64,000 nt of DNA from RYN-230 sp963704995 (GCA_963704995.1 CAVPIM010000012.1:104197-168196), one strand, 5' to 3'. Positions 9,685 through 19,882 are shown, numbered from the stretch's first letter. The notes: generated by a model not told the origin, from the sequence alone. Made by a program: numbers and translations.

Positions 9685-10437
9685 GTGAACGGGCGGGCGG
9701 TCCTGGTGACCGGGGCCGGGCGGGGGATCGGGGCCGCCGTGGCGCAGGCGTTCGCGGCCCAGGGTGACCGGGTCGCGGTGCACTACGGCCGCTCGGCCGC
9801 GCAGGCCGCCGGACTGCTGGCCGCGCTGCCGGGCGACGGCCACCTCATGATCCAGGCGGACCTGGCCGACCCGGGCGCGGTGCGCCGGATGACCGATCAG
9901 GCCGCGGAGGCGCTCGGCGGCCTCGACGTGCTCGTGAACAACGCGGGCGTCTACGCCGCGCAGCCGGTCACCGAGGGGACCTACGAGGAGTGGCAGGCGG
10001 CCTGGCAGCACACGCTGGCGGTGAACCTCACCGCCGCCGCGAACGCGATCTGGTGCGCGGTCCGGCACATGATCGCGGCGGGCGGCGGCCGGATCATCAA
10101 CGTCTCCTCGCGCGGCGCGTTCCGTGGTGAGCCCGGCCATCCGGCCTACGCGGCGAGCAAGGCCGGGCTGAACGCGCTCGGCCAGTCGCTGGCCCTCGCC
10201 CTGGGCGCGCACGGCATCGCGATCACCACCGTGGCCCCGGGGTTCGTGGCCACGGACATGGCCGCCGAAAGCCTGGCCGGGACCGGCGGTGACGAGATCC
10301 GGGGGCAGAGTCCCTTCGGCCGGGTGGCCAGCGCCGAGGAGGTCGCCGCGGCCGTGCTGTACCTGGCGTCGGCGCAGGCCGAGTGGGCCAGCGGGGCGAT
10401 CCTGGACCTGAACGGCGCCTCCTACCTCAGGACCTAG
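9685..10437 (+). CDS. SDR-family NAD(P)-dependent oxidoreductase
   Basis: Classical short-chain dehydrogenase of 250 residues. It shows the cofactor motif TGAGRGIG near residue 10, NNAG near 85, the catalytic Ser in INVSSRGAF and YAASK with the catalytic Tyr and Lys, and ends in a normal C-terminus (WASGAILDLNG). GTG 9685 is the start that gives the family-typical N-terminus; frame upstream of it overlaps the HIT gene on the other strand. It converges with the VOC gene, the two stops overlapping by four bases. The substrate is unknown. Confidence 0.9.
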   Translation: MNGRAVLVTGAGRGIGAAVAQAFAAQGDRVAVHYGRSAAQAAGLLAALPGDGHLMIQADLADPGAVRRMTDQAAEALGGLDVLVNNAGVYAAQPVTEGTYEEWQAAWQHTLAVNLTAAANAIWCAVRHMIAAGGGRIINVSSRGAFRGEPGHPAYAASKAGLNALGQSLALALGAHGIAITTVAPGFVATDMAAESLAGTGGDEIRGQSPFGRVASAEEVAAAVLYLASAQAEWASGAILDLNGASYLRT

Positions 10438-10844
10438 TGTCCCGCATACGAGGGTTCCTCTCCGGATGCCTCGAACTCGGTCAGGGACAGATTGTTGCCG
10501 TCGGGGTCGAGGAACCACGCGATCTTCGCGCCTCCTGGCGCCGTCCACACGCCGTGCTCGTCCTGGCCCATTCCCTCATACCGCGTGAACCGCACCCCTC
10601 GCGCGGTCAGCTGCTCAATCATGGAAACGATGTCCGCGACTTCCCACCCCAGGATCGTGTAGGGAGCAGCCACTGGCTGGTCTACGGCGGTCAGCCGCAG
10701 CATCGTTCCGTTAGCGTTCGCCACGAGCGCGAACGGGCTCTCCTCATCGATGGGCAGCCCGAGGGTCTCCCCGTAGAAGTGCCTGGCACTGTTCAGGTCG
10801 GATACCCCCACGAACCCGATCAAGGCGCTGCGCTCCAGCATCAT
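10434..10844 (-). CDS. VOC (glyoxalase/bleomycin-resistance fold) protein
   Basis: A 136-residue single-domain VOC protein. It opens with FVGVSDLNSARHFYGETLGL and closes with IAWFLDPDGNNLSLTEFE, the usual second-half metal-site segment with a terminal Glu. ATG 10844 follows GGGAGAG, and a second ATG follows directly, so the start may be one codon later. The family covers glyoxalases, dioxygenases and binding proteins, and nothing here tells which. It stands tail to tail with the upstream SDR gene. Confidence 0.85.
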   Translation of the reverse strand: MMLERSALIGFVGVSDLNSARHFYGETLGLPIDEESPFALVANANGTMLRLTAVDQPVAAPYTILGWEVADIVSMIEQLTARGVRFTRYEGMGQDEHGVWTAPGGAKIAWFLDPDGNNLSLTEFEASGEEPSYAGH

Positions 10845-10909
10845 CTCTCCCGGCGGATCGATGGCGTCCCGGCGGACGGCCGGCCATCAATCATCTCAGT
10901 TCTGGCCGG

Positions 10910-11824
10910 TCAGGCACGCTCGGTCACGGCACGAGGAGCCTGGCGGGCTCCGGGCTTGCGGCCGGCACCACACCAGATCGTGACGTCGGGCGGGGCCGGG
11001 TCACCGGGATCCGGCCGCCACTGCGGCGGCTCGACCACGCCGGGTTCCAGCAGTTCGAGACCGTCGAAGAAGCGGGTCATCTGGTCCCGGTCGCGCACCG
11101 TGGCCTTCGGTCCCTTCAGGCGCTGGTTGATCCGCCGGGTCATCTCGGCCACCGACTCGGGGCGGATGTCGCTGGCCGGATGGGACACGACCAGGTAGCT
11201 GCCCTCCGGCAGCCCGGCCAGCAGCGCCCGGACCACGTCGTGCGGGCCGTCGGCCTCCGGGATGAGGTGCAGGACGAGCAGCAGCATCAGCCCGACCGGG
11301 CGGCTCAGGTCGAGGGTGCGCGCGGCGGCCTTGAGGATCACGGCCGGATCGCGCAGGTCAGCGTCCACGCAGTCACAGTTGCCGTCCGGGCCGCTGACCA
11401 TCATGGCGCGGGCGTGCGCGACCACGATCGGGTCGTTGTCCACGTACACCACGCGTGCGGCCGGGTCGGCCGACTGCGCGACCTCGTGGGTGTTGGGCGA
11501 CGAGGGCAGCCCGGTGCCGATGTCCAGGAACTGCCGGACGCCGCACTCGCCAGCCAGGAAGCGGACCGACCGGGCCAGGAACGCGCGGTTGGCCCGGGCG
11601 TCCGTGACGATGCCCGGGCTGGCCGCGATGGCCTCCTCCGCGGCGTCCCGGTCGGCGGCGAAGTTGTCCTTTCCGCCCAGCCAATAGTCGTAGACGCGGG
11701 CCGAATGCGCGCGCCGGACATCTATCTGGGCGGCCTTATCACGGCCCGAAGCCGACCTTTGCAGCCATTGGCCTGCCACCCAAGCACTCCGTAATGTCTC
11801 GCCGCGCCGTCTGAAGCGCAGCAT
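10910..11824 (-). CDS. SAM-dependent methyltransferase, DUF574 type
   Basis: Belongs to the actinobacterial group of putative S-adenosylmethionine-dependent methyltransferases. The text VRRAHSARVYDYWLGGKDNF, FLDIGTGLPSSPNTHEVAQ (SAM-binding motif I) and RVVYVDNDPIVVAHA is typical. The family usually begins a few residues before VRRAHSARVYDY; here ATG 11824 or a GTG slightly downstream could be used, so the first 30 residues are uncertain. The gene is divergent from the FUSC-type gene at 12089. Targets of this family are mostly unknown. Confidence 0.85.
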   Translation of the reverse strand: MLRFRRRGETLRSAWVAGQWLQRSASGRDKAAQIDVRRAHSARVYDYWLGGKDNFAADRDAAEEAIAASPGIVTDARANRAFLARSVRFLAGECGVRQFLDIGTGLPSSPNTHEVAQSADPAARVVYVDNDPIVVAHARAMMVSGPDGNCDCVDADLRDPAVILKAAARTLDLSRPVGLMLLLVLHLIPEADGPHDVVRALLAGLPEGSYLVVSHPASDIRPESVAEMTRRINQRLKGPKATVRDRDQMTRFFDGLELLEPGVVEPPQWRPDPGDPAPPDVTIWCGAGRKPGARQAPRAVTERA

Positions 11825-12088
11825 AACGGGGCCAGGACCGGCAAATAAGGCCCAGGGCGGGGGAAAAGGATGGCCCCCCCGGGCGGCCGGCCAGCGACCG
11901 GCGGGCGCCCCCCGGCCTGACCAGCCCGTACCGGCCGTGAGCAGGCCCGTACCGGCTGTCGCCGGCGGCCGGGTGGCCATCGTCCGTTATACGATCAAGC
12001 GAACCAGGCCCGGCGGCCGCAGCGCGGCGGCAGGAAGTCCCGGGCCCGGCACCGGCAGGATGGCCGCCCCGGAGGACCACCGCAGCGG

Positions 12089-14525
12089 ATGAAGATACCC
12101 CGCCCCCTGATCAACGACCCGGGCCTGGTCTCGCTGAAGAGCGCGGCGCGGGCGGCCATCGTGATGCCCGCGGTCTTCGCGTTCGCCGACCAGGTGATCG
12201 GCCAGCCGCAGACCGCGCTGTTCGCCGCGTTCGGGTCGCTGGCTCTCCTGGTGTTCGTCTCGTTCAGCGGGTCCACCCGGAGCCGGCTGCTCGCGTACGT
12301 GACGCTGGCGGTCAGCGGGGTCGTCCTGATCGTCGCGGGGACGGCCTTCTCCGGCAACGCCTGGATGGCCGCCGGGGCGATGGCCGTGGTCGGCTTCCTG
12401 ATCTTGTTCTCCGGGGTGATCAACGGGTATTTCGCGGCCGGGGGGACAGCCGCCGTGCTGGTCTTCGTGCTGTCCGTCACGGTGCCGGCCCCGATGTCCG
12501 CCGTCGGCTGGCGGCTGGCCGGCTGGGGTCTCGCCGCTACGGTCGCCATCGCGGCCGTGATGCTGATCTGGCCGCCGCGGGAGCGCGCCACGCTGCGCGC
12601 CGACACGGCCCGGGGCTGCCTGGCCCTGGCCGCCGTGGCCGACTCCGTGTGCGGGGACGGGCCCGCCGAGGCGGCCAGCCTGGCCGCGGCGGGGAAGTCA
12701 GTCAGCGGCCTGCGGGGCCGGCTGACCGCCACCCCGCACCGGCCGACCGGGCCGACCCGGCCCACGGCCGCGCTGGCCGGGCTGATCGACGAGCTGGGCT
12801 GGCTGCAGCAGTCCCTGCAGATCCTGGCCGCAACCCCGGTGGGCGAGCTGTGCGCGGCCGAGAACACCGCCGCGGTCCGCGCGGTCGCCGACGTGCTGCG
12901 GGCCTGCGCCGCGGAACTCGACGGGCGGCCGGAGCTGTCCCGCCGCGACCAGGCGGGCAGGCAGCCGGTACAGCGGCTGGAACGGGCCCGGGAGACCGCG
13001 GCCCAGCTGCTGGCCCGGCGCGTCGCCGAGCTGCCCCGCATCCCGGACGAGCAGGCGCTCCAGGCCCAGGTGGACCGCGGGTTCCGGATCCACACGATGT
13101 CCTACACCACGCGCCAGATCGCTTCCTACGCCCGGGCGGCCAGCCCTCACCCGGACGGGCCGCCCATCGACGGGGTGCCCGGTCCCGCCGAGCTGGCCGC
13201 CGCGGCCAATGCCGCCGCGGCCTCCGCGGACGCGGGCGCCGACCCGCTGACCGGCGAGGTCCCGGTCTCGCGCCGCTGGACCCGGTGGATGCGGTCCTGG
13301 CTGACCGGCGCGGAGGGCTTCACCGCGACCCACGCCGACTACCGCTCGGTCTGGTTCCGCAACAGCGTCCGCGGCGCGGTGGGCCTGGCCATCGCGGTGT
13401 TCATCGCCCAGAAATCCGGTCTCCAGCACTCGTTCTGGGTCGTGCTGGGCACCCTGTCCGTGCTGCGTTCCAACGCGCTGGGCACCGGCCGGTCCGTCCT
13501 CAGCGCGCTGGCCGGGACGGCCGTCGGCATCGTCATCGGGGCCGCGATCCTGATCCCGCTGAACGGCCACACCACCGTGCTGTGGGGGATCCTCCCGGTC
13601 GCGGTGCTGGTGGGTGCCTACGCGCCCCGGGTGATCTCGTTCGCCGCGGGCCAGGCCGCCTTCACCGTGGTCATCCTGGTGCTGTTCAACATCATCGCGC
13701 CGACCGGCTGGCAGGTGGGGCTGCTGCGCATCGAGGATGTCGCGGTGGGCTTCGCGATCAGCCTGGGCGTGGGACTGGTGTTCTGGCCGCGGGGGGCGGC
13801 CGCGCTGCTCCGGCAGAACCTGGCCGCGGCCTACTCGCGGACCTCGGACTACGTGGCGGCCATGGTCGAGCAGCTCAGCGGGCTGGACGGCGGGGCGAAC
13901 CCGGGCCGGGCCGAGCTGGCCGCGACCACGGCGGTGCACCGGCTGGACGACTCGTTCAGCCAGTACCTGGCCGAGCGGTCCGCCCAGCGGGTCGACCCCG
14001 AGCGGGTCAGCCGCATGGTGGGCGGCGTGGCCAAGGTCCTGCGCGCGGGCCAGTCGCTGGCCGCCCTGAACACGCTGGCCGACGGCCCGCCCGTGCTGGG
14101 CCAGTCCCCGCCCGCCCCGCCCGGCGGCCAGGACGCGGACCCGCCCCGGACATGGCTGCCGGTCACCCCGGCCGGCACCGCGGCCAACGGGTCCCGCAAG
14201 CCCTGCGCGGAGAACCTGGAGCAGAACGTGCTGGCCCTGCGGGCCTGGTACGTGACGCTCGGCGACTCGCTGGTCAACGGCACGGCCGTGCCCCCGCCGG
14301 AGCACCGGGACCCGGCGGCCCGCCACCGGCTGCTGCACTGCACCCGGGCCGCGATCGTCAGCGGGCAGCCCGCCGAGGCCCGCAACGCGCTGCTGGTCCT
14401 GTGGGCCAGCGAGCACCTGGACATGCTGTGGCGGCTCGAAGACCGGCTGGGCCGCACCCAGGAGCCCGGCGCCGGAGGCCGCCGCCCGCCCGGCGGAAAC
14501 CTCGGCCGCGGCCCCCGCGGACTGA
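12089..14525 (+). CDS. FUSC-family membrane protein (aromatic-acid exporter-like), C-terminal end uncertain
   Basis: Integral membrane protein with two hydrophobic blocks, residues about 15-160 and 430-580, each with several membrane segments, separated and followed by soluble helical regions, as in FUSC/YccS/AaeB-like proteins. ATG 12089 (MKIPRPLINDPG) follows GGAGG at a long distance. The frame of the start has no stop until 15874 and would run antisense through the whole serA gene, which is implausible. A shift near 14450-14490 would give the tail PEAAARPAETSAAAPAD and a TGA at 14523-14525; I take that as the likely end. Substrate unknown. Confidence 0.75.
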
Positions 14526-14593
14526 TCCCCGGAACTTTTTCCGCAACGAGGACCGGGCCAGCGCCGGTCACCGGCGCAGGCGTGAGCCGGGCG

Positions 14594-15853
14594 TCAGGGC
14601 CGGGTGGTGCGCAGCCGGATCGTGACGTCCAGGCTGCGCAGGCTGGCCAGCATGTCGTCGGGGTATTCGGTGCCGATGTCGGTCAGCACGTAGCCGAGAT
14701 CGTCCCGGGTGCCCAGCAGCTGGCCCTCGATGTTGGCGCCGTGCTCGGCGAGCAGCTGGTTGATGCTGGCCAGCACGCCGGGCACGTTGTGGTGCAGGTG
14801 CACCAGGCGGTGCGTGCCGGGGGTGTGCGGCAGCGCGACCCGGGGCAGGTTCACGCTCAGCGCGGTCGCCCCGCAGCTCACGTAGTCGTGCAGTTTCCCG
14901 GCCACGAACTCGCCGATGTCCTGCTGCGCCTCCTCGGTGGAGCCGCCCACGTGCGGGGTGAGGATCACGTTGGGCAGGCCGCGCAGCTCGGAGTGGAACT
15001 CCTCGCCGCGGCTGCGCGGCTCCTGCGGGAACACGTCCACGGCCGCGCCGGCCAGGTGCCCGGACTCGATGTTGCGGCGCAGCGCCGCGTGGTCCACCAC
15101 GAAGCCGCGGGACAGGTTCAGGAACAGGCTGCCCGGCTTCATCGCGGCGAACTCCGGCTCGCCGAAGAGGCCGCTGTTCCCGGGCCGGCCGTCCACGTGC
15201 AGGGTGACCGCGTCGGAGATCTCCAGCAGCTCTTCCATGGTGCCGCAGCGCTGCGCGTTGCCCAGGGCCAGCTTGTCCGCGGTGTCGTAGAAGTACACGG
15301 TCATGCCGAGGCTCTCGGCCAGCACCGAGAGCTGGCCGCCGATGTTGCCGTAGCCGATGATGCCGAGGCGGCGCCCGCGCACCTCATGGCTGCCCGCCGC
15401 GGACTTGTCCCACAGGCCCGCGTGCATCTGCGTGCTCTTGTCGGTGAGCCGCCGGGTCAGCGCGATGATCTCCGCCAGGACCAGCTCGACCACGCTGCGG
15501 GTGTTCGAGAACGGGGCGTTGAAGACCGCGATGCCGCGCTGCGACGCCGCGGCCAGGTCGATCTGGTTCACGCCGATGCAGAACGCGCCGACCGCGAGCA
15601 GGTTCGGCGCGGCGTCCAGCACCCGCCCGGTGACGTGCGTGCCGGACCGGATGCCGAGCACCTGGACCTCGCGGACGGCGGCGGTCAGCTCGTCCTCGGT
15701 CAGCGCCCCGGCCCGGGTCTCGACCTGGTAGCCGGCCTTGCCCAGCCGGCTGGCGGCGTCAGGGTGAATGTTCTCCAGCAGCAGGACACGGCCGTGCCCA
15801 TCCGAGCGGTCCAGCGTCAACACCCTTCCCTGTTCGTTGGCCAGCGCCGTCAT
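14594..15853 (-). CDS. serA: D-3-phosphoglycerate dehydrogenase with C-terminal ACT domain
   Basis: First enzyme of serine biosynthesis, oxidising 3-phosphoglycerate with NAD. 419 residues. The Rossmann motif GIIGYGNIGG lies near residue 165, the catalytic Arg in LNLSRGFVVD, and the catalytic His in TPHVGGSTEEAQ. The C-terminal 75 residues form an ACT-like domain (HHNVPGVLASINQLLAEHG) for probable serine feedback. Length and order resemble the E. coli-type enzyme rather than the longer actinobacterial form. ATG 15853 follows a GGGGA site. Confidence 0.9.
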   Translation of the reverse strand: MTALANEQGRVLTLDRSDGHGRVLLLENIHPDAASRLGKAGYQVETRAGALTEDELTAAVREVQVLGIRSGTHVTGRVLDAAPNLLAVGAFCIGVNQIDLAAASQRGIAVFNAPFSNTRSVVELVLAEIIALTRRLTDKSTQMHAGLWDKSAAGSHEVRGRRLGIIGYGNIGGQLSVLAESLGMTVYFYDTADKLALGNAQRCGTMEELLEISDAVTLHVDGRPGNSGLFGEPEFAAMKPGSLFLNLSRGFVVDHAALRRNIESGHLAGAAVDVFPQEPRSRGEEFHSELRGLPNVILTPHVGGSTEEAQQDIGEFVAGKLHDYVSCGATALSVNLPRVALPHTPGTHRLVHLHHNVPGVLASINQLLAEHGANIEGQLLGTRDDLGYVLTDIGTEYPDDMLASLRSLDVTIRLRTTRP

Positions 15854-15953
15854 TTCCCCGGCAAGGGACCGTGATCTCCCCGGCGATCTCCCCGGCCAGG
15901 AGCGCTCACCAGCCTAATCGGCGCCTGGCGTGCCCGGGCCGGCCGCCGTTTGG

Positions 15954-16829
15954 TCAGGTTTCGGCCAGGCGGCGGGCGACGGTCGCGGCGTGGGCGGGAT
16001 CCAGCAGGAGCGTGTAGTGGTTGGCGCCGGGCACCGTCTCGACCGTGAGCATCGGGGCCTGCGCCGTCCAGTACGCGCAGATTTCCGGCGGCAGCATGCC
16101 CGGCGGCTGGCCGAACATGCCCGCGGGCGCGGTGACCAGCCGGACCGGGCGGGCCAGGGCGCGCAGCGCGGCCCCCAGCCGCTCGCCCGCCCCCAGCAGC
16201 TCGCGGCCGTCCGCCCGGGCCGCCTGCTCGGACACCCGGGAGCGCAGCACGCCGTCCTGGCCGGTCAGGTCGTAGCGCAGGTAGTCCTCCAGGTACCCGT
16301 TCCAGCCATCCTTCATGGCCGGGTGGGCGCGCCAGAAGTCGAAGTACGCCTCGACGCTGGGGTAGGTCTCGCGCAGCCGGGCCAGCGCCGGGCCCAGGCT
16401 CGCGTCCAGCAGCGCGTCCAGGTCCACGCCGCCGGGGACCGGCAGCGGCAGCCCCCCGTCAACCAGCAGCAGCCCCCCGAACGGGCCCGGTTCCTGGTCG
16501 GCGGTGAGCAGCGCCAGGTAGGCGCCGAGCGAGTGCCCGGCCAGCACCGGCTGCTCCAGGCCCAGGTGGGCGACGGCGGCCAGGATGTCCTCGAAGTGCC
16601 GGCTGAACCCGTACGGGCCCGGCAGGCCCGCGCTGTGCCCCCGGCCGCGCAGGTCCACCGCGAACAGCGACCACTCGGCGGGCAGCGCCTCGGCGACCGG
16701 CTCCCAGGCCATCGCGGACGCGGTGATGCCGTGCAGGGCTACCGCGTGCCGCGGGCCCCGGCCCCAGCGCAGCACCCGGAGGGTGCCGTCCGGCCGCGGG
16801 ACGTCGAGCTCTTCAGGGTCGGTGTGCAT
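15954..16829 (-). CDS. Alpha/beta-hydrolase
   Basis: A 291-residue alpha/beta-hydrolase fold protein. Oxyanion region VALHGITASAMAW, VDLRGRGHSAG, nucleophile elbow LAGHSLGAY (Ser near residue 100), and a C-terminal GANHYTLL carrying the probable catalytic His. ATG 16829 follows GGAGG. It is divergent from the restriction endonuclease gene with about 90 bp between starts. No signal peptide, so it acts in the cytosol; substrate cannot be inferred. Confidence 0.88.
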   Translation of the reverse strand: MHTDPEELDVPRPDGTLRVLRWGRGPRHAVALHGITASAMAWEPVAEALPAEWSLFAVDLRGRGHSAGLPGPYGFSRHFEDILAAVAHLGLEQPVLAGHSLGAYLALLTADQEPGPFGGLLLVDGGLPLPVPGGVDLDALLDASLGPALARLRETYPSVEAYFDFWRAHPAMKDGWNGYLEDYLRYDLTGQDGVLRSRVSEQAARADGRELLGAGERLGAALRALARPVRLVTAPAGMFGQPPGMLPPEICAYWTAQAPMLTVETVPGANHYTLLLDPAHAATVARRLAET

Positions 16830-16919
16830 GGGGCCTCCTTGCCGTTCCGCGGTCTACCGTACGTGGCCCTCGCTACGGTGACACTGCTGGCCGCGCGGCC
16901 CGGCGACTGGGAGTGGAAC

Positions 16920-17681
16920 GTGACTGCGTCGTTTGCGACCGCCTTGCTCGGCTGGAAGCCGAGCGGCAAGAACAAGCTCGGCTGGGCTCTGGTGCCCAAT
17001 TTCGCGGACGTGGACAGCGCCGAGTCGATGCGCATCGCGGCGGACGTCCTGGACCACCTGGCCGTGCCCCGGGACATCATCTCCGACGTGCCCAAGGACC
17101 CGGGTGGCCCGCTGGAGCAGGCGGTCTGCGATCACCTGGGCTGGGTGCTGCAGCGCAAGGACCCGGAGCGTGGCTGGCGGATCGAGCGGGGCGCGGTCAT
17201 CACCCGGTTCGACCAGTACGCGCACCTGTCCGAGGTGGACGCGCTCGTGCGGGCCAACCCCCAGCTGCGGGTCACGGTCGGCACGGACTACCTGATCAGG
17301 CCGGACGTGACCGTGTCGCTGGCCCGGGTGCGGACCGCGTCCGGGCTGCCCGTGCTGCACGCGGCGGTGTCCTGCAAGTGGACGATCCGCTCCGACCGGG
17401 TGCAGAACATCCGGCACGAGTGCCTGCAGATGATCCGGCACCGCCGAGGCCGGCAGCCGCACCTGGTCACGGTCACCGCGGAGCCGCTGCCGACCCGGCT
17501 GGCGTCCATCGCCCGCGGCACCGGGGAAGTCAACGCCGTGTACCACATCGCGTACGACGCGATGGCGGCCAGCGTGGCCGGCACCGCGAACTCCGAGCAG
17601 TCGGACGCGTGGCACGAGGTGACCGGGCAGCGCCGGGTGCTGAGTTATGAGCTGCTCACCGACACGCTGGCGTCATGGTGA
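16920..17681 (+). CDS. Type II restriction endonuclease, NgoMIV family
   Basis: About 253 residues. The stretch SCKWTIRSDRVQN, followed by HLVTVTAEPLPTRLASIARGTG, is what I know from NgoMIV endonuclease, which cuts GCCGGC. Candidate active-site residues are Glu66 (GGPLEQ), Asp129 (IRPDVTVS) and Ser151/Lys153 (SCK), the arrangement of the Cfr10I/Bse634I/NgoMIV group. GTG 16920 follows GGGAG and removes a non-homologous upstream extension. The next gene is a C5 cytosine methyltransferase, completing a type II restriction-modification pair. Recognition of GCCGGC is an inference from similarity. Confidence 0.82.
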   Translation: MTASFATALLGWKPSGKNKLGWALVPNFADVDSAESMRIAADVLDHLAVPRDIISDVPKDPGGPLEQAVCDHLGWVLQRKDPERGWRIERGAVITRFDQYAHLSEVDALVRANPQLRVTVGTDYLIRPDVTVSLARVRTASGLPVLHAAVSCKWTIRSDRVQNIRHECLQMIRHRRGRQPHLVTVTAEPLPTRLASIARGTGEVNAVYHIAYDAMAASVAGTANSEQSDAWHEVTGQRRVLSYELLTDTLASW

Positions 17682-17781
17682 CGGCGTGGGAGGAAGGAAC
17701 TGACGGTCCCGGCGGGCACAATCGGCGGAAAGGTGAGGCAGGAGGGTCACGGTTGATAGGGCTCAGCATGAGGGGCACAGC

Positions 17782-18755
17782 GTGAGCGGCGAGCTGACCT
17801 CCCTGGAGATCTGCGCCGGGCCGGCGGGCAGGCCCTCGGCCTGGAACAGGCCGGGTTCACTCACGAGGCCGTGGTCGAGCTGGATGACGCCGCCTGCGAG
17901 ACGTTGCGGCGCAACCGGGGCGACGCGTGGAAGGTCATCGAGGACGACGTGGCCAACGTGGACGGCCGCGGGTTCGCGGGCGTTGACCTGTTCTCCGGCG
18001 GCGTGCCCTGCCCGCCGTTCTCCATCGCCGGCAAGCAGCTCGGCCGTGACGACGAGCGCGACCTGTTCCCGCAGGCGCTGCGGCTGGTCGAGGAGACCGG
18101 CGCCCGTGCGGTGCTGCTGGAGAACGTCCGGGGGCTCGCGGCCCGCCGGTTCGACGGGTACCGGACCCAGGTCCTGGAGCGGCTGGCCGGCCTGGGCTAC
18201 CAGACCTGGTGGGACGTGGTGCAGGCCAGCCAGCACGGGGTGCCCCAGCTGCGGCCCCGGTTCGTGCTGGTCGCGGTGCGGCAGCCGTGGGCCGCCTGGT
18301 TCCGCTGGCCCGAGGCGGCCGCCGGGCCGCCGCCCACGGTGGGCGGGATGCTGGCCGACCTGATGGGCGCGCAGGGCTGGCCGGGCGCCGCGGACTGGGC
18401 CCGGCGGGCGGCCGGGATCGCGCCCACGATCGTGGGCGGCAGCAAGAAGCACGGCGGCCCGGACCTGGGCCCGACCCGGGCCCGCGAGGCGTGGAAAGGG
18501 CTCGGCGTGGACGGGCTGGGCATCGGCGACGACGCCCCCGGTCCCTTGTTCCCGGCCGACCAGCGGCCCAAGCTGACCGTCCGGATGGTGGCCCGGCTGC
18601 AGGGCTTCCCGGACACGTGGGAGTTCTCGGGGCGGAAGACCGCCGCGTACCGGCAGGTCGGCAACGCGTTCCCGCCGCCGGTGGCCCGCGCTCTCGGCCA
18701 GGCCATCCGCGACGCCCTCACCCATGAGGAGCCCGGGCCAGCGAGAGTGCCTTGA
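17782..18755 (+). pseudogene. DNA (cytosine-5)-methyltransferase, single-base frameshift near the start
   Basis: Probable modification partner of the NgoMIV-like endonuclease. Starting at GTG 17782 the frame reads SGELTSLEICAG and then derails. One extra G in the GGG run at 17818-17820 would restore ICAGAGGQALGLEQAGFTHE, motif I of C5 methyltransferases. Downstream the other frame contains motif IV GGVPCPPFS with the catalytic Cys, motif VI LLENVRGL, QLRPRFVLVA (motif VIII) and YRQVGNAFPPPVARA (motif X). Everything except that base looks intact. Since an active endonuclease without methylase should be lethal, a consensus error is quite possible. The run abuts a GCCGGC at 17820-17825. Confidence 0.85.
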
Positions 18756-19882
18756 TAGCTCCCATCGCCCTCCGCGATGTCGCGGCCGCCGTCGGCGCGC
18801 TGCTCGTGCTGTCCGCGGCGGTCAGCGTGGTCGGCACCGTCATCATCCCCCGCAAGACCGGCAGCCATCTCACGCGGCTGGTCAACCGGGTCGTCGGCGC
18901 CGTGTTCCGGCTGATCACCAGGCCCGTGCGGAGGTACGAACTGCGCGACCGGCTGGCGGCCGGGCAGGCGGCCGTCATCCTCCTCGTCCAGCTGGCCATG
19001 TGGCTCATCACGTTCTATGCCGGGTTCACACTGCTGGTGTGGCCGCTGACGGCGAATATCACCACGGCGTTCAGCACCGTCGGGCCGGCGTTGTGGACGT
19101 TCGGCTCGGCCGACGCCCACGGTTTCTACGAGAAGGCCCTGCTGGACACGGCGGCCATGACCGCCCTGGTCACCGTCACCCTGCAGATCGCCTACCTGCC
19201 GACCCTGTACGCCGCCTTCAACCGCCGCGAGACCGAGATCGGATTGCTGAACTCACGGGCCGGGTCACCGTCCTGGGGGCCGGAGTTGCTCGCCCGGACC
19301 CATTACGCGCTCGGCTCGGGCACCTCGACGCTGGACAAGCTGCCCGAGCTGTACGGCGAGTGGGAGCGCTGGGCGGCGGACGTCATGGAAAGCCACGTCA
19401 CCTACTCGCCGCTGATCTGGTTCCGGTCGGCGGACCCGCTGGCCTCCTGGGTGACCGCGCTGCTGGCCGTGCTGGACTCGGCCGCGCTGTACCTGTCGCT
19501 GTGCCCCCTGGCCGCCCCGCAGGTCCCGGCCCGGCTCTGCCTGCGCAGCGGCCTGATGTGCTTCGACCAGATCGCCCGGTCCATGGGCATCGACGTGCCG
19601 GAAGAACCCGACGTCGCCGCGGGCATCAGCCTGACCTACGAGGAGTTCCTCGAGGCCATCATCCGGCTGCGCGAGATGCACTTCCCGATCGAGCGGGATC
19701 CGGCGCAGGCCTGGGTGCACTTCGCGGGCTGGCGGGTCAACTACGAGCGGGCCGCCTACGCGATAGCCGCCGCCGTGGACGTGGTGCCCGCCCTGTGGTC
19801 CGGGCCCCGGCGGCACCCGACCGCACCCATTCCGCCCCTGCGCCCCATGCCCGGCCACCCCAACCCCGCCGCCGCCCCCTAA
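18752..19882 (+). CDS. Integral membrane protein of unknown function, ion-channel-like N-terminus
   Basis: 376 residues starting at TTG 18752, which overlaps the methyltransferase stop by four bases. Three hydrophobic segments occur in the first 160 residues (LLVLSAAVSVVGTVII, AAVILLVQLAMWLITF, TAAMTALVTVTLQIAYLPTL). Between the second and third is FSTVGPALWTFGSAD, which resembles a pore loop but lacks a TVGYG filter. The remainder is a soluble helical domain (ELYGEWERWAADVMES and following). The overlap suggests co-transcription with the restriction-modification genes, although a link in function is not shown. Confidence 0.75.
   Translation: MIAPIALRDVAAAVGALLVLSAAVSVVGTVIIPRKTGSHLTRLVNRVVGAVFRLITRPVRRYELRDRLAAGQAAVILLVQLAMWLITFYAGFTLLVWPLTANITTAFSTVGPALWTFGSADAHGFYEKALLDTAAMTALVTVTLQIAYLPTLYAAFNRRETEIGLLNSRAGSPSWGPELLARTHYALGSGTSTLDKLPELYGEWERWAADVMESHVTYSPLIWFRSADPLASWVTALLAVLDSAALYLSLCPLAAPQVPARLCLRSGLMCFDQIARSMGIDVPEEPDVAAGISLTYEEFLEAIIRLREMHFPIERDPAQAWVHFAGWRVNYERAAYAIAAAVDVVPALWSGPRRHPTAPIPPLRPMPGHPNPAAAP

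Noticed and set aside
19060..19110. Potassium-channel selectivity filter in the 18752-19882 membrane protein
   Set aside because: The loop STVGPALWTFGSAD has no TVGYG-type filter, so a potassium channel cannot be claimed.
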